From contig CAUVXJ010000078.1 in assembly GCA_963555925.1 (NCBI GenBank), positions 30,092 to 94,091 on the forward strand: a stretch of 64,000 nt of DNA, given 5' to 3'. Below, one piece after another: positions 8,483-15,535 of this stretch. The notes beneath the pieces are model-generated. The model was not told the origin of the DNA. It searched no databases and worked only from the letters and a program-made list of their open reading frames with translations. This stretch comes from Protofrankia sp963555925 (GTDB taxonomy: Bacteria; Actinomycetota; Actinomycetes; Frankiales; Frankiaceae). The translations under genes and the position numbers were made by a program. Each line of letters begins with the position of its first letter. Position 1 is the first letter of the stretch.

Positions 8483-8905
8483 ATGAGCTTGAGCATTCGC
8501 AACCGGCTCACGGGAACCGTCACCGAGATCACCAGTGGGGCGGCGATGGGCACCGTGGCGATCGACATCACTGGTGGACAGCGCATGACAGCCGCGGTGA
8601 CCATGGATGCGATCAAGGATCTCAGTATCTCGGTGGGCTCTGCCGTCGATATTCTGATCAAGTCAACCGAGGTCTCTCTGGCCACAGGTGCTGTCGCCGG
8701 TCTCAGTATTCTCAATCAGCTATCCGGTGCGGTTTCCAGTCTCGAGACCGGTGGCGCAATGGTGGTCGGGCATATCGTCCTCGACGGTGGCGGTGAGATC
8801 ACAGCGGCGATCACCCGGGCCGCCGCGACCGACCTCGGTCTCGCATCGGGTTCCACCGTGATCGCTCTGATCAAATCGACGGAGGTCGCGCTTTCTGCCG
8901 CCTGA
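8483..8905 (+). CDS. molbindin, di-Mop (tandem TOBE) molybdate-binding protein
   Basis: This 140-residue protein consists of two about 68-residue Mop/TOBE repeats. Repeat 1 begins SIRNRLTGTVTEITSG and repeat 2 begins SILNQLSGAVSSLETG. Each ends with a matching IKSTEV strand (LIKSTEVSLATG and LIKSTEVALSAA). Such proteins bind molybdate or tungstate oxyanions at subunit interfaces and store or buffer them in the cytosol. No mod transport genes or molybdopterin genes are adjacent. It lies inside the islet and may be cargo. The ribosome binding site is weak. Confidence 0.88.
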   Translation: MSLSIRNRLTGTVTEITSGAAMGTVAIDITGGQRMTAAVTMDAIKDLSISVGSAVDILIKSTEVSLATGAVAGLSILNQLSGAVSSLETGGAMVVGHIVLDGGGEITAAITRAAATDLGLASGSTVIALIKSTEVALSAA

Positions 8906-8976
8906 CGCCGTGGGTGTCCGTGCCGGCAATGGCCTCGGTGCCGCGCTGTCGTCGTCCGTCCATGCCATCTCAGTAG

Positions 8977-9072
8977 CCATTCACGTGGACGGCGACCGCG
9001 GACGAGATTCTCGCCAAGGTTCAGCTTGTCCAGACCAATATCAAGAAACTTGTCGACAACAATGGAAAGTAA
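8977..9072 (+). pseudogene. 3' remnant of a transposase gene (possibly IS630-type)
   Basis: After an in-frame TAG at 8974-8976, the frame reads PFTWTATADEILAKV, then a stretch containing QTNIKKLVDNNGK and TAA. The composition and helical pattern look like the C-terminal tail of an IS630-type transposase, but I recall this only by pattern. Nothing upstream in frame resembles a catalytic domain. Confidence 0.35.
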
Positions 9073-9093
9073 AGTCAGTGGAATCACGAGACA

Positions 9094-9531
9094 CTAGGAC
9101 TTCGGCGCACTCGGTACCGGGATAGCAACCACCGTAAGTCCCTCGATGCCGGAGAAATCGGCGGGATTGCACGTGTACACAGGTAGTTCATGAGATAGCG
9201 CCGTGGCTGCGATCATGGCGTCATACGCACGGGCCGAAGGTTTGCGGCCAGCTCGCCGCAACGAGGCCGCGACACGTCCGAACACTCGGGCCGCTGCCGC
9301 GTCGAAGGGCAGCGGGTCGAAGTCGGCCTCTGCCTGCTGAACATGGGCCTGGCGGGCGGCGCGCTCCCCGTCCGTCGTCGCGACCAGCGGTCCGACCGAA
9401 AGCTCGGCCAGCGTGACCGCGGTGATGAGCGGCTCCGCAGGAAGGCTGGCTGGGTCCTCGATCCGAGACAACATGATCACAGTACTGGTGTCGAGGACAC
9501 CACGCTCATGGTTGCACGACGGACCTGTCAC
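9094..9531 (-). CDS. PIN domain toxin (VapC-like ribonuclease)
   Basis: Toxin of a type II toxin-antitoxin pair, a metal-dependent RNase of about 145 residues. Acidic residues expected for the PIN active site are present: LDTSTVI near the N-terminus, TLAELSVG, AYDAMIAATAL and CNPADFSGI near the end. No ATG is well placed. A GTG at 9531 overlaps the antitoxin TGA as GTGA, so I choose it; the frame is open further upstream. The antitoxin gene precedes it on the same strand. Confidence 0.82.
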   Translation of the reverse strand: MTGPSCNHERGVLDTSTVIMLSRIEDPASLPAEPLITAVTLAELSVGPLVATTDGERAARQAHVQQAEADFDPLPFDAAAARVFGRVAASLRRAGRKPSARAYDAMIAATALSHELPVYTCNPADFSGIEGLTVVAIPVPSAPKS

Positions 9532-9764
9532 AGCGCCGGGTCCAGCACACTGTCGATATCCGCCCTGAGCCGCACAGGATCGACGGCCGGCATGCGACGC
9601 CACCGCTGCAGAAGCAGGGATGCCGGTAGGGGACGGCGCGGCAACGGTCGTAGCTCCGCAACCGCACGACCATCTCGCGTCACCGTCAACGACTCCCCGC
9701 CCATGACACGGTCAAGAATCTCGCCACCATGGTTACGCAGATCACGAACCGCCACCTCAGTCAT
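9528..9764 (-). CDS. Phd/YefM-type antitoxin
   Basis: This 78-residue antitoxin begins MTEVAVRDLRNHGGEILDRV, the standard Phd/YefM DNA-binding start, followed by GGESLTVTRDGRAVAELRP, the strand-turn-strand part. The C-terminal tail (RWRRMPAVDPVRLRADIDSV) is the probable toxin-binding region. The start at ATG 9764 sits directly downstream of a perfect 20-bp palindrome, the likely operator. It is translationally coupled to the PIN toxin. Confidence 0.88.
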   Translation of the reverse strand: MTEVAVRDLRNHGGEILDRVMGGESLTVTRDGRAVAELRPLPRRPLPASLLLQRWRRMPAVDPVRLRADIDSVLDPAL

Positions 9765-9772
9765 GGATATTA

Positions 9773-9792
9773 GTGTATCACGCGTGATACAC
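9773..9792. promoter_or_regulatory. perfect 20-bp palindrome, probable antitoxin operator
   Basis: GTGTATCACGCGTGATACAC is a perfect palindrome ending 8 bases upstream of the antitoxin start codon. Phd/YefM antitoxins autorepress by binding palindromes of this kind over their own promoter. Confidence 0.75.
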
Positions 9793-10345
9793 GCGTCAGT
9801 GGTGCATCCTGGGCGGACGGACGGTCTCAAGGAGTCAGTGCGCCATATGTGATAAATCTTGTGGCTCACCGATGGGAGACCGAGATCATCCTATCGGAGC
9901 GCCGCTACGACCGTTTGAACCCGCCCTGTACCGACCCGCGCTCGACAGACCGCACCGGACAACAGCGCAGCCCGACAAGACAACACGGAGTGACCTGCAC
10001 GCCCAGATGAACGCGCAGCAAACAACAACACGAACAGGACACCGAAGACAGATCACCGCGGGCACATCGAGGTACCCACGGTGGAAATCAGAAAACAGCC
10101 AGGCTGCTACCCGGACACGAGATCAGCACCTATGTCCGGTACGGATGGATTCACGTTGCGCGGAATTGCACACGAACCGTCGCAGAGTCGAGCCGTTCAG
10201 CATCCGCCGCAACTATGGTTCATCCGTTGTTATCGGCGTGGGCTGCGGGAACCCTCGGCGATCTTTGCGGGCGTGGGTGAGCACAACGCTGCCGACGCCG
10301 TCCGGGGTGCGGCGGATCTCAGTAGTCACCGCGGGAACCGGCGAT
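9793..10345. other. 550-base stretch without a recognisable gene
   Basis: A plus-strand frame from 9872 is open but has irregular codon use, no ribosome binding site and no family resemblance, and it runs antisense into the mannosyltransferase gene. Local GC is lower than in the flanking genes, as expected of islet DNA. I see no tRNA or integrase. Confidence 0.5.
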
Positions 10346-10414
10346 CATGACTCCTTTCGCGCGGCCGGCGGCATCAGGGGGACGCGATCAGGTCATGCAG
10401 CCTGGCTGCCAGGA
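10346..10414. repeat. 3' end of the intact mannosyltransferase gene (att-like copy 2)
   Basis: Partner of 7056-7124 (64 of 69 positions identical). Here the repeat is joined to the full gene, so this copy includes the functional stop codon at 10374. Confidence 0.85.
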
Positions 10415-11498
10415 CGTCCCAGCGCCAGGCCACCTCGACCCAGGCACGGCCGGCGCCACCCATCGCCCGCGCGCGCTCGGGATCAGCCAGCAGCCCACCG
10501 ACGACATCGGTGATCTGCCCCTGGTCACGACCGTCGACCACCATTCCGGTCCGCCGATCAAGAACCGCGTCCGGCGCTCCGCCGCTGCGCCCGGCCACCA
10601 CCGGCAGACCCGTGGCGGACGCTTCGAGGTAGACGATGCCGAGCCCCTCGACCTCCAGGCCGCCCAGCCGCGTCCGACACGGCATGGCGAACACATCGCC
10701 GGCGGCATAATGGGCGGGCAATTCCTCCCACGGCACGGAACCGGTCATCACGACGTCCTCGTCCACTCCGACGTCGCGGGCCAGGCGTGCCAGCGACGCT
10801 CGGTGTGGCCCCCCGCCGACCAGTAGGAGAGCCGTTCCGGGAACCCTGCGACGCCAGGCCGGCAAAGCCCTGATCAACATGTCCTGGCCCTTGCGCCCAA
10901 CCAGCCGGCTCACGCACACCACGACCGGACGATCGATCAGCCCGTGACGCTTGCGGATATCGTCGCGCCCGACGCCGGGCCGGAAGAACTCGGTGTCAAC
11001 GCCGCTGGGCAACCTGGTCAGGGTCGGGTGATGGCCGAACGCCGGCGCGAGGCGCACCTTGGTGTAGTCGGTGAGATAGGTCACGGCGTCGACCGACCGC
11101 CCGACCCTGCTCAGCACCTGGCGTGCACCCGGCAACGCCGCCCAACCCACCTCATGGCCGTGGGTACTCGCGATGATCCGTCTCACTCCCGGATCGCGGC
11201 GCAGCCCGGTCGCGAGCAGGCCCAGCGGCGCCGCGGCTCCGAACCACACCGCATCGCAGCCGTGCGACCGGGCGATCCCCCGCGCCCGGCGCAGCACGTC
11301 GGGCGTCGGCAACATCATCGACGTCGGATGGCGCACCACCGGGAAGGGCGCGGCGGCGTCGAAGGCCGCCGCGCCCTTCCACGCGGGGGCGTACACGGTC
11401 ACCTGTGTACCGGGAAGCCGACTGGCAAAATTATGTACATATGCCTGAATTCCACCCGGACGGGGTGGAAAATCGTTGGTCACAACGAGCACCCGCAT
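10374..11498 (-). CDS. pimB: PimB-like GT4 mannosyltransferase
   Basis: GT-B glycosyltransferase of family 4, 374 residues. The N-terminal domain starts VLVVTNDFPPRPGGIQAYV, the signature of the PimB'/MgtA group, which transfers mannose from GDP-mannose to phosphatidylinositol monomannoside or related lipids at the cytoplasmic membrane face. The C-terminal domain has VCVSRLVGRKGQD, LLLVGGGP, and the nucleotide-sugar binding block EGLGIVYLEASATGLPVV with its E-x7-E motif. It is immediately followed by one of the two 69-base repeats. The acceptor is assigned by family only. Confidence 0.82.
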   Translation of the reverse strand: MRVLVVTNDFPPRPGGIQAYVHNFASRLPGTQVTVYAPAWKGAAAFDAAAPFPVVRHPTSMMLPTPDVLRRARGIARSHGCDAVWFGAAAPLGLLATGLRRDPGVRRIIASTHGHEVGWAALPGARQVLSRVGRSVDAVTYLTDYTKVRLAPAFGHHPTLTRLPSGVDTEFFRPGVGRDDIRKRHGLIDRPVVVCVSRLVGRKGQDMLIRALPAWRRRVPGTALLLVGGGPHRASLARLARDVGVDEDVVMTGSVPWEELPAHYAAGDVFAMPCRTRLGGLEVEGLGIVYLEASATGLPVVAGRSGGAPDAVLDRRTGMVVDGRDQGQITDVVGGLLADPERARAMGGAGRAWVEVAWRWDVLAARLHDLIASP

Positions 11499-11540
11499 CG
11501 GGCCATATTCTCCTGTTCCGTGGACGGCGCGTCAGCCGGC

Positions 11541-12560
11541 TCAACCCGGCGGTCGCCCGTCGGCGTCGGTTGACAACCGCGTACGCAGATACGACCTCCA
11601 GCGGGCGACGAACCCGGCCTCGGTTGTGCCGAGGAACGCCTGAAAACCGGCGGCCAGCCGGGTTTGCGGGTCGCTTTCTCCCGACCCCACCCGCCGGTAG
11701 AAAGCAATGAGCCCGTCCATGCCGACCGTGTCCGCGATCAGCCTGCAGGCGAGCCATGCCTCCTGATAGCTGCGGGGAACCGTCCCATCCGCGACGGTGA
11801 ACGCCGCGTCATCCGGCAACGCGTCCGGCAGTCGACCAGACCGGACCTCAGCTGCAAGCTCGGTGGCTGCCCGTGTCACGCTCAGGGCGACCCCGGCATG
11901 GCCCACAGTCTCGGCAAGGCCCTCGACCAACCAGGTGGGGGTGCCGGGGCCGGTCGCATCCGCGCTCGCCAGGTGGGTCAGCTCGTGGCGCAGCACCACC
12001 TGTCGCCCCTGCACGGAAAGCCGTTCATAGACGTCGGGGTTGATGATCACACGTGCGGCTTCCCGGGCCGCCGGGCCGGCACCGTCCATCGCTGGGATCA
12101 GTACGACAGCCGCCTCACCCTCGGCGCTCGCGCGGCCCACCCGGGTGTGGAACCCCGCGGCGTCCGCGGGAACGTCGACCACGACATCAGCCGACCAGTG
12201 CCCGTCCCAGACACCACGCACGTATTGCAGCGCGTCACCGGCATCGTGGCGAACCTGGGCGAGCTGCGTGGACGACGCACCATAGCCCGTGACGGTGAGC
12301 CGCGATGTGGTCTGCAGCCGGACCGCACCGGCATGATCCCAGGGAGCGACGACGACCAGCAGCGCCCCCACTGCAGCTACGGCGAGGACAAGCGCGGCTG
12401 ACACCGCCACCAACGAGCGTCGTCGCGGCCGCCGTGTCAGCTGTTCCGGCGTGCCGGGCTGCGGCGGTTGTTCCACCGTGCCGCGCGGCGGCGCTGCCCA
12501 CGCCCCCGATTGCGGAGGGCCGCCGCCGCTGCGGTCAGCCGGCTCGGCGTGCACGTCCAC
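11541..12560 (-). CDS. membrane-anchored gluzincin-type metalloprotease-like protein
   Basis: A 339-residue protein with a Pro-rich N-terminus of about 45 residues, one membrane segment (LVAVSAALVLAVAAVGALLV) and a long extracellular domain. The zinc motif HELTH lies in VVLRHELTHLAS. The third ligand Glu is in WLVEGLAETVG about 25 residues later, the gluzincin pattern HExxH...GLAE. It is therefore predicted to be a cell-surface zinc peptidase facing outward. GTG 12560 is used as start; another GTG follows two codons later. The start overlaps the preceding gene. The substrate is unknown. Confidence 0.72.
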   Translation of the reverse strand: MDVHAEPADRSGGGPPQSGAWAAPPRGTVEQPPQPGTPEQLTRRPRRRSLVAVSAALVLAVAAVGALLVVVAPWDHAGAVRLQTTSRLTVTGYGASSTQLAQVRHDAGDALQYVRGVWDGHWSADVVVDVPADAAGFHTRVGRASAEGEAAVVLIPAMDGAGPAAREAARVIINPDVYERLSVQGRQVVLRHELTHLASADATGPGTPTWLVEGLAETVGHAGVALSVTRAATELAAEVRSGRLPDALPDDAAFTVADGTVPRSYQEAWLACRLIADTVGMDGLIAFYRRVGSGESDPQTRLAAGFQAFLGTTEAGFVARWRSYLRTRLSTDADGRPPG

Positions 12561-12849
12561 GTGAGCGTTGCGAGGACGAGGACGAAGGCCGCGAAGACCC
12601 GGACCCGACGGGCACCAAGGCGACAGCGGGCAGGACAGCGGGAGGCAGGACGGCAGGGGGCAACGCGACCGGCACGGGCCGCGGCCACGGCGTCATCTGC
12701 GGCAGCAGGCCGGCAGCCGCCAGCGCCGCCAGCGCCCGCTGTTCGGCCTCGTCCCAGTCGGCCACAGGTTCGGGCGTGAGCAGGACGTGGAGCACACAGT
12801 CGCCACAGGCATCCCCGCGAACCACGCAGGTGTCACAGTCGATCAGCAT
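12535..12849 (-). CDS. conserved small Cys-rich actinobacterial protein
   Basis: The first 55 residues are well ordered: MLIDCDTCVVRGDACGDCVL with four Cys (CxxC and CxxC), then a DEAEQRALAALAAAGLLP helix. This short domain is common in actinobacteria and its function is unknown; metal binding by the four Cys is possible. The remaining half is low in complexity (Pro, Val, Ser, Arg), so the C-terminus may be unconstrained. It overlaps the gluzincin gene by 26 bases and is probably translated with it. Confidence 0.6.
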   Translation of the reverse strand: MLIDCDTCVVRGDACGDCVLHVLLTPEPVADWDEAEQRALAALAAAGLLPQMTPWPRPVPVALPPAVLPPAVLPAVALVPVGSGSSRPSSSSSQRSRGRARRAG

Positions 12850-12990
12850 CGTGTCCGCCTTTCCGGCCGATACCGGCCGGCAACGTCGAGATTTCTCAAT
12901 GCCTTCGGCAACACGAGCGCCGTGCGCCGTCGAGACGCAACGTAGCCGCAGGGTCCGACAACTTTTCGCGACCGTTGGAGCTCCCGTGCC

Positions 12991-13050
12991 CGGCCGACTC
13001 AGGACCGGCCGACTCAGGACCGGCCGACTCAGGACCGGCCGACTCAGGAC
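12991..13050. repeat. four tandem copies of a 15-bp unit
   Basis: CGGCCGACTCAGGAC is repeated four times without change (12991, 13006, 13021, 13036), and a fifth partial copy follows. The array ends inside the last codons and stop of the NYN gene and fills part of the space before the Cys-rich protein gene. Confidence 0.95.
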
Positions 13051-14363
13051 CGGCCGAGGCGTGTCAGCAGCGCCGCGGACGGAACCGGCCGGGCACCTGA
13101 CATCCGGCTTGTCTCCGCCACCTCCCGGTCGGAGGTCACCACAGCCACCGGACGGCCCGCCGGCTCGGCTCGCACCAACCGAATGATCTCCTCGTCGGCA
13201 AGCTGACCGGACCGGCTGAACACCACCCGCACCCCGCGGGGCGCCGTCACCCCAACCGGTCGCGCGATCACCGCGGTCGCATCGAAGACCACCGTGATCT
13301 CGCTCTCCGGCGCGCGACCGACCAGTGCGCCGAGCCCCGACAGCAGCCGGGCACGCTGTGCCTGCAAAGTCAACGAACCATAGCCACGTTTGGTCACGTT
13401 GTAGCCGTCAACAATGAGGTGAACGCCGGGGACCGCGAGGACCTCGTCGACGACCCCGGGATCGTCCTCGGCGAGGCCGCGCGCGCCCACCCCGCAGAAC
13501 GGATCGAACAGTATCGCGTCATCATCCTCGCGACCGGCGACATCGGCGGGCCGCCGTACGGCCGTCGGCAACGAGAGCTCCTTGCGGAATCCGTTCGCGG
13601 CAGCCATCAGCGTGTCGAGCAGAACGCGCAGGCGGACGTCCTCCACGGATCTGGCTTCTCGGCTGCCGCGCCGCGCCGCGGCCAGCGCCGCCTCAAGCTC
13701 GGTGACCCGCTGTCGCAGCCGACGGGTTTCGGTCTCGGCCTCACGGGCTGTGGCAACCGCATCGTCACGCATCCGCTCAGCGGCTTGCACGGCGTCCTGG
13801 GCGTCCAGCTCGGCCCGACGGATCCGGTCAGCGGACGATCGCAGCCGCCTGCGGGCATCTTCGACCTCGGTCCGGGCCACGGCCAGGCGGTCGCGCAGTT
13901 GGTCGCTCTCAACCCTCGAGCTGCGCTTCAACGCCTCAAGTTGATCGCTCAGCCGCGCGGCGGTCCCAGCAGCCTGTGCGGCGCGCGCTGCAGCCGCCGC
14001 CTCGGCCAGCTCCTGGGCCGCAGCCTCGACCATCCGCTCCCAGCCGGGCAGACGCAGAACATAGGCGACGGCCGCGATCTCCTCCGGTGGCGCGGCTTGC
14101 GGCGGCCCCTCGGCCGAGGAGAGTGACGCCACGAGGTCGGGCAGGGCAAGCCGGACCCGTTCGGCCACCCGCCCGCGAAACACCGTGTCGTTCGCGATCG
14201 CGGCGGCCAGCGGCGTGGCTCCGAGCCGGGCGCGTCGCGACGGGATGAAGCGCCGCACCGCGATGAGCGGGGCCGGCACGTCCTGCTCCGCAAGGTCTGC
14301 GAGGGTGTCGGCGGCAAACGCGACGACCTGTGCCCGGACGTTGGGCGGCAGTGGCTCGCTCAC
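13044..14363 (-). CDS. NYN/PIN domain RNase-like protein with coiled coil
   Basis: The 439-residue protein has three parts: an N-terminal helical domain (about 1-120), a long coiled coil rich in Arg, Glu and Ala (about 125-235), and a C-terminal NYN domain of the YacP/Rae1 type. The NYN part begins HLIVDGYNVTKRGYG, with the catalytic Asp. It continues with ITVVFDA, then VVFSRSGQLADEEIIRLV, and ends with VAVVTSDREVAE, the acidic cluster of this nuclease family. A role in RNA or ribosome-associated cleavage is inferred. Start GTG 14363 overlaps the stop of the zinc-ribbon gene (GTGA). Its stop lies in the 15-bp repeat array. Confidence 0.85.
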   Translation of the reverse strand: MSEPLPPNVRAQVVAFAADTLADLAEQDVPAPLIAVRRFIPSRRARLGATPLAAAIANDTVFRGRVAERVRLALPDLVASLSSAEGPPQAAPPEEIAAVAYVLRLPGWERMVEAAAQELAEAAAAARAAQAAGTAARLSDQLEALKRSSRVESDQLRDRLAVARTEVEDARRRLRSSADRIRRAELDAQDAVQAAERMRDDAVATAREAETETRRLRQRVTELEAALAAARRGSREARSVEDVRLRVLLDTLMAAANGFRKELSLPTAVRRPADVAGREDDDAILFDPFCGVGARGLAEDDPGVVDEVLAVPGVHLIVDGYNVTKRGYGSLTLQAQRARLLSGLGALVGRAPESEITVVFDATAVIARPVGVTAPRGVRVVFSRSGQLADEEIIRLVRAEPAGRPVAVVTSDREVAETSRMSGARPVPSAALLTRLGRS

Positions 14364-14626
14364 CCGGACGCCGGCCGAGACTCGCACACCACGCTGTCCA
14401 CCGCACCACACCAACGACACCAGACGTGTTCGATCTTCTCGTCCACGACGTCCCGTTCCTCCACGCGGGAGGCACCGGCAAGATCGACATGGACGTAGTC
14501 CCGTGAGCGCACCGTCCTCGCCACATCGAAACGGGTCAGATTACCGCATATCCCGCACCGCCAGCGGGTATGCGGTCCGGGCAGGTCGACGGGCACGGCA
14601 CAGACTCCGGGGCGCGATGGGAACAA
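14360..14626 (-). CDS. small zinc-ribbon protein
   Basis: An 88-residue protein with two CxxC pairs, CGICGNLTRFD and CRWCGAVDS, about 50 residues apart; together they would form one zinc ribbon. It is coupled by a GTGA overlap to the NYN protein gene, so the two probably act together, for example in RNA binding and cleavage. That role is inferred from coupling only. Confidence 0.75.
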   Translation of the reverse strand: MFPSRPGVCAVPVDLPGPHTRWRCGICGNLTRFDVARTVRSRDYVHVDLAGASRVEERDVVDEKIEHVWCRWCGAVDSVVCESRPASG

Positions 14627-14775
14627 CGATGACGCACCAGCGTATAGGGCGCAGCCCGACCCTTCCGGATCGCCGGCGGTCTCTGACGATTCGCTCCAGC
14701 CCCGATAGCCCGAATAGCCCGAATAGCTAGATTTAGGTAATTCGTCCAGGCGAGATGTCGATACGCCGGCGTGAC

Positions 14776-15171
14776 CTACGCGAGGGCGGCCCGGATCCGG
14801 TCAGCCGCGTCATCCAGCGCTGCCGGGTCGGGATTATGATCAGCTCTGGCAAAGGAGAGCTCGGCCTCGGAGTCGATCGCGACGATGTGCACGTGGACAT
14901 GGGGTACTTCCAGGCCTGCCAGCAGCGCGGCCACCTTCCGGGGGCGGAACGCCCTGTCCACGGCCCGGCCCACCGTGGCCGCCGCGCTCCACAACTCCCC
15001 AAGCAGGTCCGATGGAAGATCGATCCAGTGATCAACCTCGAGCCGCGGGACCACCAGTGTGTGCCCGGGGGTGAGTGGGGCGATCGTCAGGAACGCCACG
15101 CAGTGGTCATCCTCATAAACGATCCGCCCGGGCAGCTCGCGATTGATGATCCGGGTGAAGACGCTGGCCAT
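14776..15171 (-). CDS. HIT family protein
   Basis: Histidine-triad nucleotide hydrolase of 131 residues. It starts MASVFTRIINRELPG, which is typical of the Hint branch, has the LTPGHTLVVPR strand-loop, and ends the core with HVHVHIVA, the catalytic HxHxH. Such enzymes hydrolyse adenylated amines, including aminoacyl-AMP. Start ATG 15171. It is probably monocistronic. Confidence 0.93.
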   Translation of the reverse strand: MASVFTRIINRELPGRIVYEDDHCVAFLTIAPLTPGHTLVVPRLEVDHWIDLPSDLLGELWSAAATVGRAVDRAFRPRKVAALLAGLEVPHVHVHIVAIDSEAELSFARADHNPDPAALDDAADRIRAALA

Positions 15172-15291
15172 GCCCGGACACTATCGGCATCCGGGCCGGC
15201 CGGATGTAGGGTCGTGCGGTGCTCGCCACGGCTGGCCGGGAGGGGTTCGCCCGGCCCTTCGCGTGATACCTCGCTAGCCCGCGCAGAAGGG

Positions 15292-15395
15292 GTAGGTGGA
15301 AACTGTTGCTATTGCCGCGAAAGTCACCTACTCCTCGTGTCGCCGCCGGCTGGGTGTAGGTAAAAACGGTCATTATCATGACAGAAACCACCTAC
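15292..15395. promoter_or_regulatory. two consecutive GTAGGT/ACCTAC inverted repeats
   Basis: GTAGGTGG (15292-15299) faces CACCTAC (15325-15331), and GTAGGT (15356-15361) faces CCACCTAC (15388-15395). The half-sites recur with similar spacing in an A/T-richer patch of the noncoding stretch between the HIT gene and the exonuclease gene. They could be paired operator sites or hairpins. Confidence 0.4.
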
Positions 15396-15430
15396 TGGAA
15401 CAGGTGCGTGCCCCGGCCGCGCGACGCCGC

Positions 15431-15452
15431 GTCCCCTGTTGCCGGGCGCTCC
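15431..15452 (+). repeat. dispersed intergenic repeat, copy 2
   Basis: GTCCCCTGTTGCCGGGCGCT plus CC matches the repeat consensus over its core. It lies 85 bases upstream of the exonuclease start. Confidence 0.65.
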
Positions 15453-15535
15453 ACGGTCTCGCGGGCTGTCCGTGTCGGCCATGGAGCCAGTCCGAGGCTG
15501 AAAGCTGTCCGAGGCTAGCTGTACCTTGCGCGGGC

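Noticed and set aside
9872..10513. A 213-codon plus-strand frame in the islet
   Set aside because: No ribosome binding site, irregular codon use, and its end is antisense to the mannosyltransferase gene.
12991..13050. CRISPR-like array
   Set aside because: Units are 15 bp with no spacers, so this is a simple tandem repeat. No cas genes occur in the window.
12305..13186. A 293-codon plus-strand frame
   Set aside because: Antisense to the gluzincin and Cys-rich genes and across the 15-bp repeat array; Arg/Pro-rich composition.
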